Source: DASRSS01 sp035765515 | Lineage (GTDB): Bacteria > Actinomycetota > Actinomycetes > Mycobacteriales > Jatrophihabitantaceae | Reading direction: 5' to 3' | NCBI GenBank assembly: GCA_035765515.1 | Contig: DASTXN010000013.1 | Span: 1-64,000 of the forward strand | DNA: 64,000 nt | In this document: piece after piece, positions 8,730 to 17,056 of the stretch | Position numbering within the stretch: the first letter of the stretch is position 1 | Layout of the letters: each line of letters starts with the position of its first letter | The notes under the pieces: generated by a model | What the model was told of the DNA's origin: nothing | Database searches by the model: none | The model's input: the letters and a program-made list of their open reading frames with translations, nothing else | Made by a program: the position numbers and the translations under genes

Positions 8730-10739
8730 ATGCCGTTCCCGACCGACGAACAGCGCGACAGGCCGTGGCTCATGCGCACGTATGCCGGGCACTCCTCGCC
8801 GGCGGAGTCGAACGCGCTGTACCGGCGCAATCTGGCCAAGGGCCAGACGGGCCTGTCCGTGGCGTTCGACCTGCCGACGCAGACCGGCTACGACCCGGAC
8901 GCCGAACTCGCGCGCGGCGAGGTGGGCAAGGTGGGCGTGCCGGTGTCGCACATCGGGGACGTTCGCGCGTTGTTCGACGGCATCCCGCTGGATCAGATGA
9001 ACACGTCCATGACGATCAACGCGCCCGCGATGTACCTGCTCGCGCTCTACCTCACGGTTGCTGACGAGCACGCCGAGGCTGCCGGGCTGGACAAGGCGCA
9101 GGCGCGCGAGAATCTAGCCGGCACCACGCAGAACGACATCATCAAGGAGTACCTGTCGCGCGGGACGTATGTGTTCCCGCCGGCGCCGTCGCTGCGGCTG
9201 ATCACCGACATGATCGCCTACACGGTCGCGAACGTGCCGAAGTGGAATCCGATCAACATCTGCAGCTACCACCTGCAGGAGGCCGGTGCGACGCCGGTGC
9301 AGGAGGTCGCGTTCGCGATGGGCACCGCGATCGCGGTCCTGGACGCGGTGCGTGACTCAGGGCAGGTCCCCGCGGACAAGTTCGGCGAGGTCGTCGCGCG
9401 CATATCCTTCTTCGTCAACGCCGGCGTCCGGTTCATCGAGGAGATGTGCAAGCTGCGGGCGTTCGGCCAGTTGTGGGACGAGATCACGCTGGAGCGCTAC
9501 GGCGTCCAGAACCCGAAACACCGCCGGTTCCGCTACGGCGTGCAGGTGAACTCACTCGGGCTCACCGAGGCGCAGCCGGAGAACAACGTCTACCGGATCC
9601 TGCTGGAGATGCTGGCGGTGACTGCTTCGCGCGACGCCCGCGCCCGCGCCGTCCAACTGCCGGCGTGGAACGAGGCGCTCGGCCTGCCGCGCCCGTGGGA
9701 CCAGCAGTGGTCACTGCGGATGCAGCAGGTGCTCGCGTACGAGTCCGACCTGCTCGAGTACGACGACATCTTCACCGGCTCGACCGTGATCGAGGCCAAG
9801 GTTGCCGAGATCAAGGACGGCGCACGCAAGGAGATCGAGCACATTCTCGAGCTCGGCGGCGCCGTAGCCGCAGTGGAGTCCGGATACCTGAAGTCCGCGC
9901 TGGTGAGCTCGCACGCGCTTCGGCGCCGGCGGATCGAGGCCGGTGAGGACATTGTCGTCGGCGTCAACAAGTTCACCGAGACCGAGCCGAACCCGCTCGT
10001 CGGCGGGACGGACGGCGGCATCCTCACGGTCGATCCGGCGGTCGAGGAGTCGGCGAAGCAGGCCATCGCGAAATGGCGTGCCGGGCGCGACGCAGCGGCC
10101 GTCGACGACGCCCTGAACGCATTGCGCGACGCCGCCAAGACGGACGCGAACCTGATGGAACCCTCGCTCGCGTGCGCGCGCGTCGGCGTGACGATCGGCG
10201 AGTGGTCCGGCGTGCTGCGCGAGGTGTTCGGCGAGTACCGGCCGCCGACCGGAGTGGCCGGCGCGACCGGCGGCGGCCACGAGGGTGAGCTGACCGCCGT
10301 ACGCGAGCGCGTCCGCGCCCTGGGCGAGCAGCTGGGCCGCCCGCTGAAGTTCCTGGTCGGCAAGCCCGGCCTTGACGGGCACTCCAACGGCGCCGAGCAG
10401 ATCGCCGTCCGCGCACGCGATGCTGGCTTCGAGGTGGTCTACTCGGGCATCCGGCTCACGCCGCGGCAGATCGTCAGCGCCGCCGTCGAGGAGGACGTCG
10501 ACGTGGTCGGCCTGTCGATCCTGTCCGGCTCGCACCTGTCGGCCGTCCCCGACGTGATCGACGGCCTGCGCGAGGCTGGGCTGTCAGACGTGCCGGTCGT
10601 GCTCGGCGGGATCATCCCGGAGGCGGACGTCGAGCCGCTGCGGGCTGCCGGCGTGGCGCGGATCTTCACGCCGAAGGACTTCGCGATCACCGACGTGCTC
10701 GGCCAGATCGTCGACGCCATCGAGGAAGCCCGCGCGTAG
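8730..10739 (+). CDS. meaA: Ethylmalonyl-CoA mutase (MeaA)
   Basis: This adenosylcobalamin enzyme converts (2R)-ethylmalonyl-CoA to methylsuccinyl-CoA in the ethylmalonyl-CoA pathway. The 669-residue product reads closely like Streptomyces MeaA: the opening RPWLMRTYAGHSSPAESN, then KGQTGLSVAFDLPTQTGY, and NPINICSYHLQEAGATPVQE. The TIM-barrel mutase domain spans about residues 1-500. The B12-binding domain at about residues 535-665 has LDGHSNG with axial ligand His551. A short insertion rich in Ala and Glu sits near residues 112-130. The other pathway genes ccr, mce and meaB lie within 10 kb. It is distinguished from methylmalonyl-CoA mutase by its short N terminus and overall MeaA likeness. 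Confidence 0.93.
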   Translation: MPFPTDEQRDRPWLMRTYAGHSSPAESNALYRRNLAKGQTGLSVAFDLPTQTGYDPDAELARGEVGKVGVPVSHIGDVRALFDGIPLDQMNTSMTINAPAMYLLALYLTVADEHAEAAGLDKAQARENLAGTTQNDIIKEYLSRGTYVFPPAPSLRLITDMIAYTVANVPKWNPINICSYHLQEAGATPVQEVAFAMGTAIAVLDAVRDSGQVPADKFGEVVARISFFVNAGVRFIEEMCKLRAFGQLWDEITLERYGVQNPKHRRFRYGVQVNSLGLTEAQPENNVYRILLEMLAVTASRDARARAVQLPAWNEALGLPRPWDQQWSLRMQQVLAYESDLLEYDDIFTGSTVIEAKVAEIKDGARKEIEHILELGGAVAAVESGYLKSALVSSHALRRRRIEAGEDIVVGVNKFTETEPNPLVGGTDGGILTVDPAVEESAKQAIAKWRAGRDAAAVDDALNALRDAAKTDANLMEPSLACARVGVTIGEWSGVLREVFGEYRPPTGVAGATGGGHEGELTAVRERVRALGEQLGRPLKFLVGKPGLDGHSNGAEQIAVRARDAGFEVVYSGIRLTPRQIVSAAVEEDVDVVGLSILSGSHLSAVPDVIDGLREAGLSDVPVVLGGIIPEADVEPLRAAGVARIFTPKDFAITDVLGQIVDAIEEARA

Positions 10740-10765
10740 GGCTCCATCCCGCACGCGGTCAGCGC

Positions 10766-11593
10766 TCAGCCGAATGCGTCCGGGTCGGGGCCGGTGCGCT
10801 CGTTGCGGTTCAGCCCGCTGATCGCGTCCACGTCGTCGTCGGCGAGTTCGAAGTCGAACAGCGCGAAGTTCTCCTCGATGCGCGACGGCGTGGCCGACTT
10901 CGGGATGACCACGTTGCCCAGCTGCAGATGCCACCGCAGCACGATCTGTGCCGGCGTGCGCCCGTACTTCTCCGCGGTGGACGTGACCACCTGATCGCGC
11001 AGCAGCGCCCCGCCACGGGCCAGCGGCGACCAGGCCTCGGTCGCGATGCCGTGATCGGCGTCGAAGCGCCGCAGCTCGTCCTGGGTGAGGTACGGGTGCA
11101 GCTCGATCTGGTTGAGCGCGGGCACGGTGCCGGTCTCGTCGAGCAGCCGCCGTAGGTGCGCGGGCTGGAAGTTCGAGACGCCGATCGCGCGAACCACCCC
11201 GTCGTCGCGCAACTTCTCCAGCGCGCGCCAGGTCTCGACGTACCGGTCCTGGCTCGGCAGCGGCCAGTGGATCAGGTAGAGGTCCACGACGTCCAGGCCG
11301 AGCTTGCGCCGGCTGTCCTCGAACGCGCGCAGCGCGTCGTCCGTGCCGTGCGCGTCGTTGTTCAACTTGGTGGTCACGAACAGCTCGTCGCGCGGAATCC
11401 CGGATTCGGCAATCGCCTGACCGACCCCCGCCTCGTTGCCGTACATGGCCGCGGTATCGATGTGCCGATAGCCGGCGGCGAGGGCCCGCGCGACGATCTC
11501 GGCGGTCTCGGCCGGCGGCACCTTGAACACCCCGAAGCCGAGCTGGGGGATCGGCACGCCGTTGCTAAGGGACACGGTTGGCTGATCGGTCAT
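10766..11593 (-). CDS. Aldo/keto reductase
   Basis: This is an NADPH-dependent (alpha/beta)8-barrel oxidoreductase of the 2,5-diketo-D-gluconate reductase-like branch. The 275-residue product has the strand GYRHIDTAAMYGNEAGVG with catalytic Asp and Tyr, the Lys in VTTKL, the His in LYLIHWPLP, and a C-terminal cofactor loop (IPKSATPSRIEEN). I chose the ATG at 11593 (MTDQPTV), because the longer frame would run into the nucS start. The substrate cannot be read from sequence. Confidence 0.92.
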   Translation of the reverse strand: MTDQPTVSLSNGVPIPQLGFGVFKVPPAETAEIVARALAAGYRHIDTAAMYGNEAGVGQAIAESGIPRDELFVTTKLNNDAHGTDDALRAFEDSRRKLGLDVVDLYLIHWPLPSQDRYVETWRALEKLRDDGVVRAIGVSNFQPAHLRRLLDETGTVPALNQIELHPYLTQDELRRFDADHGIATEAWSPLARGGALLRDQVVTSTAEKYGRTPAQIVLRWHLQLGNVVIPKSATPSRIEENFALFDFELADDDVDAISGLNRNERTGPDPDAFG

Positions 11594-11618
11594 TGACCCC
11601 ACGGTAGTCTCGCGTGCT

Positions 11619-12278
11619 GTGCGCCTGGTCATCGCCCGCTGCAGCGTGGATTACGTCGGTCGGCTGACCGCGCACCTGCCGATGGCCAAGCGGCTGCTGC
11701 TGGTCAAGGCGGACGGCTCCGTGCTCGTCCACTCCGACGGTGGCTCGTACAAGCCGCTCAACTGGATGAGCCCGCCGTGCACGCTCCTCGAGGGCGACGG
11801 CACGTGGACGGTCACGAACAAGGCCGGCGAGCAGTTGATCGTCACGATCGAGCAGATCGAGCACGACTCGTCGCACGAGCTGGGCGTGGACCCGGGCCTG
11901 GTCAAGGACGGCGTCGAGGCGCACCTGCAGAAGCTGCTGGCCGAGCAGATCCACACGCTGGGGGACGGCTACCGGCTGGTGCGCCGCGAGTTCCCGACCG
12001 CGATCGGCCCGGTCGACATCATGTGCCGGGACGCGTCCGGGGTCGCTGTTGCGGTGGAGATCAAGCGGCGCGGTGAGATCGACGGGGTCGAGCAGCTGAC
12101 GCGGTACCTGGAGCTGCTCAACCGCGACCCGCTGCTCGCGCCGGTGCGCGGCGTGTTCGCGGCGCAGGAGATCAAGCCGCAGGCGCGCACCCTGGCCGAG
12201 GATCGTGGCATCACCTGCGTGGTCCTGGACTACGAGGCGCTGCGCGGCGTGGATGACCCGAGTCAGCGCCTGTTCTAG
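11619..12278 (+). CDS. nucS: Mismatch-specific endonuclease NucS/EndoMS
   Basis: It cuts both strands at mismatches and provides non-canonical mismatch repair in actinobacteria that lack MutS and MutL. The 219-residue product has the family opening MRLVIARCSVDYVGRL and an N-terminal DNA-binding and dimer domain. The nuclease core shows Asp133 (GPVDIM) and Glu147-x-Lys149 (VEIKRRG). The C terminus ends in QRLF, a likely sliding-clamp docking tail. The start is the GTG at 11619. It is commonly found near the ATP synthase operon. Confidence 0.96.
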   Translation: MRLVIARCSVDYVGRLTAHLPMAKRLLLVKADGSVLVHSDGGSYKPLNWMSPPCTLLEGDGTWTVTNKAGEQLIVTIEQIEHDSSHELGVDPGLVKDGVEAHLQKLLAEQIHTLGDGYRLVRREFPTAIGPVDIMCRDASGVAVAVEIKRRGEIDGVEQLTRYLELLNRDPLLAPVRGVFAAQEIKPQARTLAEDRGITCVVLDYEALRGVDDPSQRLF

Positions 12279-12387
12279 GCGACGTGAGCTACGCCTCTAA
12301 TCCCGGCGTGAGCGGGCCCCCGAACTGCCGTTACGTGCGGTACCGGGCAGACTAGAGCCACCAGCACGAGCCACAGGAGGACGGTTC

Positions 12388-14163
12388 ATGGCACGGGAGT
12401 TCCAGCAGGTCGGCGTGATCGGGCTCGGCACGATGGGCGCAGGCATCGCCGAGGTGTTCGCCCGCAACGGACTGTCGGTGGTCGCCGTCGAGGTCGACGA
12501 CGCGGCGGTCGCTCGCGGACGTGCCCACCTGGAGAACTCCACCGGTCGCGCCGTGGCGCGCGGCAAGCTGAGCGAGCAGGAGCAGCAGGCGCTGCTCGGC
12601 CGGGTCACCTACGCCACCTCTCTGGACGCGCTGGCCGAGGTCGACCTGGTAGTAGAGGCGGTCCCCGAGCAACTGGAGCTGAAGAAGTCGATCTTCAGCG
12701 CCCTCGACGGCATCTGCAAGCCCGAGGCCATCCTCGCAACGAACACCTCGTCGCTGTCCGTCACCGAGATCGCCGTCGCCACCGGCCGCCCGGGCAAGGT
12801 GGTCGGAATGCACTTCTTCAACCCGGCTCCGGTCATGAAGCTGGTCGAGGTCGTGCGCAGCGTCGTCACCGAGCAGGACGTCGTCGACGACGTGGAGGCC
12901 TTCGCGCAGAAGCTCGGCAAGACCGACGTCACGATCGGTGACCGCGCCGGCTTCATCGCGAACGCTCTGCTGTTCGGCTACCTGAACCACGCCGCGTCGA
13001 TGTACGAGTCGCGCTACGCGAGCCGCGAGGACATCGACGCGGCAATGAAGCTCGGCTGCGGGCTGCCGATGGGCCCCCTCGCGCTGCTCGACCTGATCGG
13101 TCTGGACACCGCCTACGAGATCCTCGACACCATGTACAAGCAGGGGCGCAACCGCCTGCACGCGCCGACGCCGATCTTCAAGCAGATGATCACCGCCGGC
13201 CTGCTCGGACGTAAGTCGGGACGGGGCTTCTACACGTACGACGCCGAGGGCTCTCCGACGGTCGTGGCGGACGCGCTGACGCCCACCGCGGACGCAGTTC
13301 CGTCCGGAGCGCGCGCGATTTCACAGGTCGGCGTGGTCGGCTCCGGCACGATGGCCACCGGCATCGTCGAGGTCTTCGCCAAGGCCGGTTACGACGTCAC
13401 CTTTGTCGCGCGCAGCGAGGAGAAGTGCGCGGGCGTCATCAAGGCCGTCACCCGGTCGCTGGAGAAGGCCGTCCAGCGCGGCAAGCTGGCCGAGGCCGAC
13501 CGCGACGCCGCCCTCGCGCGGATCAGCGGCACCACCAAGCTCGACGACCTCGCACCGGTTCAGCTCGTGGTCGAGGCCGTCGTCGAGGACCTCACCGTCA
13601 AGCAGGCGCTGTTCTCGAACCTCGATGACATCTGCGCACCCGGCACCGTGCTCGCGACCACGACGTCGAGCCTGCCGGTGATCGAATGCGCGATGGCCAC
13701 GTCGCGGCCGGCCGACGTCATCGGCATGCACTTCTTCAACCCCGCCGCCGTGATGAAGCTGGTCGAGGTGGTCACCACCGTGTCGACGGCCCCGGACGTC
13801 GAGGCCACCGTCCTGGACGTGACCGCGAAGATCGGCAAGCACGCGGTGCGCTGCGGCGACCGGTCCGGGTTCATCGTGAACGCGCTGCTGTTCCCGTACC
13901 TGAACGACGCGATCAAGATGCTCGAGGCGCACTACGCCACGGCGGACGACATCGACTCGGCGATGAAGGTCGGCTGCGGCTACCCGATGGGCCCGTTCGA
14001 GCTGCTGGACGTGGTCGGCAACGACGTCTCGCTGGCCATCGAGCGCGAGCTGTACCTGGAGTTCCGCGAGCCCGGGTTCGCGCCCGCGCCGCTGCTGGAG
14101 CAGCTGGTCACCGCCGGCCGCCTCGGCCGCAAGACCGGCAAGGGCTTCAGGGACTACGGCTGA
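12388..14163 (+). CDS. 3-hydroxyacyl-CoA dehydrogenase with two complete modules
   Basis: It oxidises or reduces 3-hydroxyacyl-CoA (for example 3-hydroxybutyryl-CoA/acetoacetyl-CoA) with NAD(P). The 591-residue chain holds two full-length modules, residues 1-290 and 312-591. Each has a Rossmann fold, a GMHFFNPAxVMKLVEVV segment with the catalytic His and Glu, a TSSL serine and a C-terminal helical domain (NALLFxYLN). Module 1 has Gly12-x-Gly14-x-x-Gly17; module 2 has Gly318-x-Gly320-x-x-Ala323, so its third glycine is replaced. An RBS (AGGAGG) precedes the ATG. With thiolase and ccr nearby, a role in acetyl-CoA assimilation is likely. Confidence 0.92.
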   Translation: MAREFQQVGVIGLGTMGAGIAEVFARNGLSVVAVEVDDAAVARGRAHLENSTGRAVARGKLSEQEQQALLGRVTYATSLDALAEVDLVVEAVPEQLELKKSIFSALDGICKPEAILATNTSSLSVTEIAVATGRPGKVVGMHFFNPAPVMKLVEVVRSVVTEQDVVDDVEAFAQKLGKTDVTIGDRAGFIANALLFGYLNHAASMYESRYASREDIDAAMKLGCGLPMGPLALLDLIGLDTAYEILDTMYKQGRNRLHAPTPIFKQMITAGLLGRKSGRGFYTYDAEGSPTVVADALTPTADAVPSGARAISQVGVVGSGTMATGIVEVFAKAGYDVTFVARSEEKCAGVIKAVTRSLEKAVQRGKLAEADRDAALARISGTTKLDDLAPVQLVVEAVVEDLTVKQALFSNLDDICAPGTVLATTTSSLPVIECAMATSRPADVIGMHFFNPAAVMKLVEVVTTVSTAPDVEATVLDVTAKIGKHAVRCGDRSGFIVNALLFPYLNDAIKMLEAHYATADDIDSAMKVGCGYPMGPFELLDVVGNDVSLAIERELYLEFREPGFAPAPLLEQLVTAGRLGRKTGKGFRDYG

Positions 14164-14166
14164 GGC

Positions 14167-14448
14167 ATGGCCCGCCGGAATCGGCGCCGAGTCGACCCGG
14201 CGCGGCCTCCTTCGACGGGCGGCGTCGAGCGGTACGAGGACTGGCGGGGTGAGCGCTACGCCGTCCGTTCGGTGACCGGTTCAGCCGCGGCGAAGGACTA
14301 TCGCTGTCCCGGGTGCGACCAGCTGGTGCGCGCCGGTCAGCCGCACGTGGTCACCTGGCCCGCCGCGGACCTGGACGCGTCCGGTCGCCGGCACTGGCAC
14401 ACCGCCTGCTGGCCGGCCCGCGATCGCCGGGCTCCGAAGGGCCACTGA
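14167..14448 (+). CDS. Small zinc-finger-like hypothetical protein
   Basis: The product is 93 residues. The N terminus is basic. The centre has CPGCDQLV and the C-terminal part has HWHTACW, so Cys/His pairs could bind one zinc ion. Similar short proteins occur in other actinobacteria, but I know of no established function. It starts 3 bases after the dehydrogenase stop and so is probably co-transcribed. It ends just before the palindromic repeat at 14458. Confidence 0.7.
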   Translation: MARRNRRRVDPARPPSTGGVERYEDWRGERYAVRSVTGSAAAKDYRCPGCDQLVRAGQPHVVTWPAADLDASGRRHWHTACWPARDRRAPKGH

Positions 14449-14457
14449 AATTCCCGC

Positions 14458-14525
14458 CGAGTGGCGCGGTTTACCTCTGAGTGGCGCGAAATATAGCGCC
14501 ACTCGACTGCCTAACGCGCCACTCG
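14458..14525 (+). repeat. Nested palindromic element, copy A
   Basis: This is a 68-bp intergenic element. Two direct copies of GAGTGGCGCG (14459-14468 and 14479-14488) face two copies of GCGCCACTC (14496-14504 and 14516-14524). The inner hairpin has a 9-bp stem and the 8-nt loop GAAATATA; the outer stem is 11 bp. Starts of paired units are exactly 20 bp apart on each side. It lies between convergent gene ends (14448 and 14544). Copies B (27955) and C (38923) share length, spacing and the right flank CGCGTGGGC. Confidence 0.9.
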
Positions 14526-14543
14526 CGTGGGCCGTTCCGATTG

Positions 14544-15473
14544 CTACGGGGCCGGGGGAGTAGCGCTCAGGGACTCGTCGAGGGCGGCGCTCAGTTTGGC
14601 GTGCAGCTCACGCAGGACGGCGTGCGTCTCGTCGCGATGTGCATGCAGGCGGCGCACCTCGTTCGTTGCGTCCGCGACCATCTGGTCGGCCGTGGCGCGC
14701 GCCTCGTCGACGATGCGCTCGGCCTCGGCGTGAGCCGCGGCCCGTTCGGTCTCGATCGCCTCGTTCTCACGCGAACGCCGCTCGCGCAGGGTGATCTCGA
14801 AGTCCTCGTCGGCCAGCGCGCGGCGGGCCGCGGATTCGGCCTCCAGCCTGGCCCGCTCCGCCTCGGCCTCGGCGTTCAGCCGGTTGCGCTCGGCCTCGGC
14901 CTCGGCCGTCAGCGCGGCCTCCTCGGACCGCACCCGCTCGATGCTCTCGGCCAGCTCCTGCTCGACCCGCTCGCGGTGCTGCTGCGCCTCCTCGACCCGG
15001 CGGCGGAACGTCTCGTCCGCGCCCGCGAGGCGCTGCGTGGCCTCGGCCACGATCCGCTCGGCCTCGGCGTGCGCGGCCGCGCGCGTGCGGGCGGCGCCGT
15101 CCGACGCTCCGTTGCGGACGGCCTCGGCCTGCGTCTCGGCCTCGCTGCGGATCCGGGCCGCCTCGGCCTGGGCTGCCTCCATCGTCTGCCGGACCCGGGC
15201 GTCGACGTTCTCGGGCGTGACCGTCTCTGCGGCCGCGCGCAGCTGGCGGCGCAGCGACTCGATCTGCGCCTGCGCGCTGGCCAACTGGGCGGCCAGGTCG
15301 GCGGTGCGCGCAGCGGCCCGGTCGCGGTCCGCGACGGCCGCGCGCACCTCCTCCTCGAGCTGGCCGAGATACTGGTCCACCTGCGCCCGGTCGTAGCCGC
15401 GAAGCGCCGGATCGAAGCCGTGGTGGGCGTCGCTCAGGATCGGCAGAACGTCGGACGCGTGCTCCGTACTCAT
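14544..15473 (-). CDS. DivIVA-like coiled-coil protein
   Basis: The 309-residue product has an N-terminal DivIVA-type segment (GFDPALRGYDRAQVDQYL, about residues 19-36). A very long coiled coil rich in Ala, Glu and Arg then runs to residue 295, with repeats such as AEAERNRLNAEAEAERARLE. This fits actinobacterial polar-growth or cytoskeletal scaffold proteins of the DivIVA/Scy/FilP type; which one is not resolved. I chose the ATG at 15473, with GAGGG five bases upstream. An in-frame ATG at 15500 would add nine residues. A 13-bp inverted repeat covers both ATGs. Confidence 0.82.
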   Translation of the reverse strand: MSTEHASDVLPILSDAHHGFDPALRGYDRAQVDQYLGQLEEEVRAAVADRDRAAARTADLAAQLASAQAQIESLRRQLRAAAETVTPENVDARVRQTMEAAQAEAARIRSEAETQAEAVRNGASDGAARTRAAAHAEAERIVAEATQRLAGADETFRRRVEEAQQHRERVEQELAESIERVRSEEAALTAEAEAERNRLNAEAEAERARLEAESAARRALADEDFEITLRERRSRENEAIETERAAAHAEAERIVDEARATADQMVADATNEVRRLHAHRDETHAVLRELHAKLSAALDESLSATPPAP

Positions 15474-15503
15474 GTCAGCCCTCGTTCCTCGGGCTGACAT
15501 GAG
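15469..15503 (-). promoter_or_regulatory. Perfect 13-bp inverted repeat enclosing the start codon of the coiled-coil gene
   Basis: The arms CTCATGTCAGCCC (15469-15481) and GGGCTGACATGAG (15491-15503) pair perfectly around the 9-nt loop 15482-15490. On the mRNA sense strand the loop reads GAGGAACGA, so a Shine-Dalgarno-like sequence sits in the loop and the start codon at 15473-15471 lies in the 3' arm. It may control translation initiation, or terminate transcription coming from ccr. No U-tract follows. Confidence 0.6.
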
Positions 15504-15647
15504 GCTCTACAGACGCTGTGCCCATGATTCGCTCACTGCGTTCGCTCATGTGTCTGATCCTGGCACCCCGGCCGCGAGAACCCAACGTGAGTGGTCAGAC
15601 CTCAACCTCGCCCTTACGTCCAGCTGACGGCTGCCGCAGAGTGCGTG

Positions 15648-16979
15648 TCAGACGCCGCGGAAGCGGTTGATCTGATCCAGGTGCTTGGCCCGCAGCTCGT
15701 GGTCACGGACACCGAGCCCCTCCTCGGGCGCGAGGCACAGCACGCCGACCTTGCCCTGGTGCAGGTTGCGGTGGACGTCGTAGGTCGCCTGGCCGGTGTC
15801 GGCGAGCGGGTACACCCGCGACAGCGTCGGATGGATCGCGCCCCTGGCGATCAGCCGGTTCGCCTCCCACGACTCGCGGTAGTTCGCGAAGTGCGAGCCG
15901 ACGATGCGCTTGAGCGTCATCCAGAGGTACCGGTTGTCGTACTGGTGCATGTACCCGGTGGTGGACGCGCAGGTGACGACGGTGCCGCCGCGCTTGGTGA
16001 CGTAGACTGACGCGCCGAACGTCTCGCGGCCGGGGTGCTCGAACACGATGTCGGGATCGTCGCCGCCGGTCAGCTCGCGGATCTTCGCACCGAGCCGCTT
16101 CCACTCGCGCGGGTCCTGGGTGTTCTCGTCCTTCCAGAACTTGTAGTCCTCGGCGGACCGGTCGATGATCAGCTCCGCACCCATCGACCGGCAGATCTCG
16201 GCCTTCTCCGGCGAGGACACGACGCACACCGGGACCGCCCCGCCGTTGAGCGCGTACTGCGTCGCGTAGCCGCCCAGGCCCCCGGACGCGCCCCAGATCA
16301 GCACGGTGTCGCCCTGCTTCATGCCGGCGCCGTGCTGGCTCACCAGCTGGCGGTAGGCGGTCGAGTTGACCAGGCCGGGCGCGGCGGCCTCCTCCCAGGT
16401 GAGGTGCGCGGGCTTGGGCATCAGCTGGTTCGCCTTCACCAGTGCCAGTTCGGCCAGGCCGCCGTAGTTGGTCTCGAAGCCCCAGATGCGCTGCTGGGGG
16501 TCCATCATCGTATCGTCGTGGCCCTGGGGGTCCTCGAGCTCGACGGACAGGCAGTGCGCGACGACCTCGTCGCCGGCCTTCCACTTGGTCACGCCCGGAC
16601 CGGTGCGCAGCACCACGCCGGCGAGGTCGGAGCCGACGACATGGAACGGCTGGTCGTGCTTGCGGGCCAGCTCGGACGAGCGCCCGTACCGCTCCAGGAA
16701 CGAGAACGTCGACACCGGCTCGAAGATCGACGTCCACACCGTGTTGTAGTTGATCGCGCTGGCCATGACCGCCACGATCGCCTCGCCCGGGCCGAGCTCG
16801 GGAGTCGCGACCTCCTGCAGGTGCAGGCTCTTGCGCGGGTCCTTGTCCTTGGTGGACTGGCCCTCGAACATATCCACCTCGTCGGCGCGCACGACCATGC
16901 CCTGGTAGGCGTCCGGCACGGGCAGTTCGGCCAGCTTGCCGAGGTCGTCGTTCAGGATGGCGCTACGGATGTCGTCCAC
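15648..16979 (-). CDS. ccr: Crotonyl-CoA carboxylase/reductase
   Basis: It reductively carboxylates crotonyl-CoA with NADPH and CO2 to (2S)-ethylmalonyl-CoA, the key step of the ethylmalonyl-CoA pathway. It also supplies ethylmalonyl units for polyketides. The 443-residue MDR-family product has GASGGLGGYATQ for NADPH. The CO2-pocket residues known from Kitasatospora Ccr are retained: Asn79 (NYNTVW), Phe168-Glu169 (WGFETN) and His363 (GSHFANYRE). The conserved family C terminus (HLDQINRFR) is present. It lies downstream of mce but has its own inverted repeat at 17029. Confidence 0.97.
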   Translation of the reverse strand: MDDIRSAILNDDLGKLAELPVPDAYQGMVVRADEVDMFEGQSTKDKDPRKSLHLQEVATPELGPGEAIVAVMASAINYNTVWTSIFEPVSTFSFLERYGRSSELARKHDQPFHVVGSDLAGVVLRTGPGVTKWKAGDEVVAHCLSVELEDPQGHDDTMMDPQQRIWGFETNYGGLAELALVKANQLMPKPAHLTWEEAAAPGLVNSTAYRQLVSQHGAGMKQGDTVLIWGASGGLGGYATQYALNGGAVPVCVVSSPEKAEICRSMGAELIIDRSAEDYKFWKDENTQDPREWKRLGAKIRELTGGDDPDIVFEHPGRETFGASVYVTKRGGTVVTCASTTGYMHQYDNRYLWMTLKRIVGSHFANYRESWEANRLIARGAIHPTLSRVYPLADTGQATYDVHRNLHQGKVGVLCLAPEEGLGVRDHELRAKHLDQINRFRGV

Positions 16980-17028
16980 GATGAACCCTTCTACAAAGGT
17001 GAGCGGGCGGGCGTCGTTGCGGGCAGAC

Positions 17029-17044
17029 GTTACCCGCTGGTAAC
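17029..17044. promoter_or_regulatory. Perfect inverted repeat upstream of ccr (candidate operator)
   Basis: GTTACC-CGCT-GGTAAC is a perfect 6+4+6 inverted repeat in the 77-bp gap between mce and ccr, 49 bases before the ccr start. A related sequence lies 60 bases before meaA. A TetR- or GntR-type repressor is a reasonable guess, but no regulator is identified here. Confidence 0.55.
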
Positions 17045-17056
17045 AGGACTGCGGCC

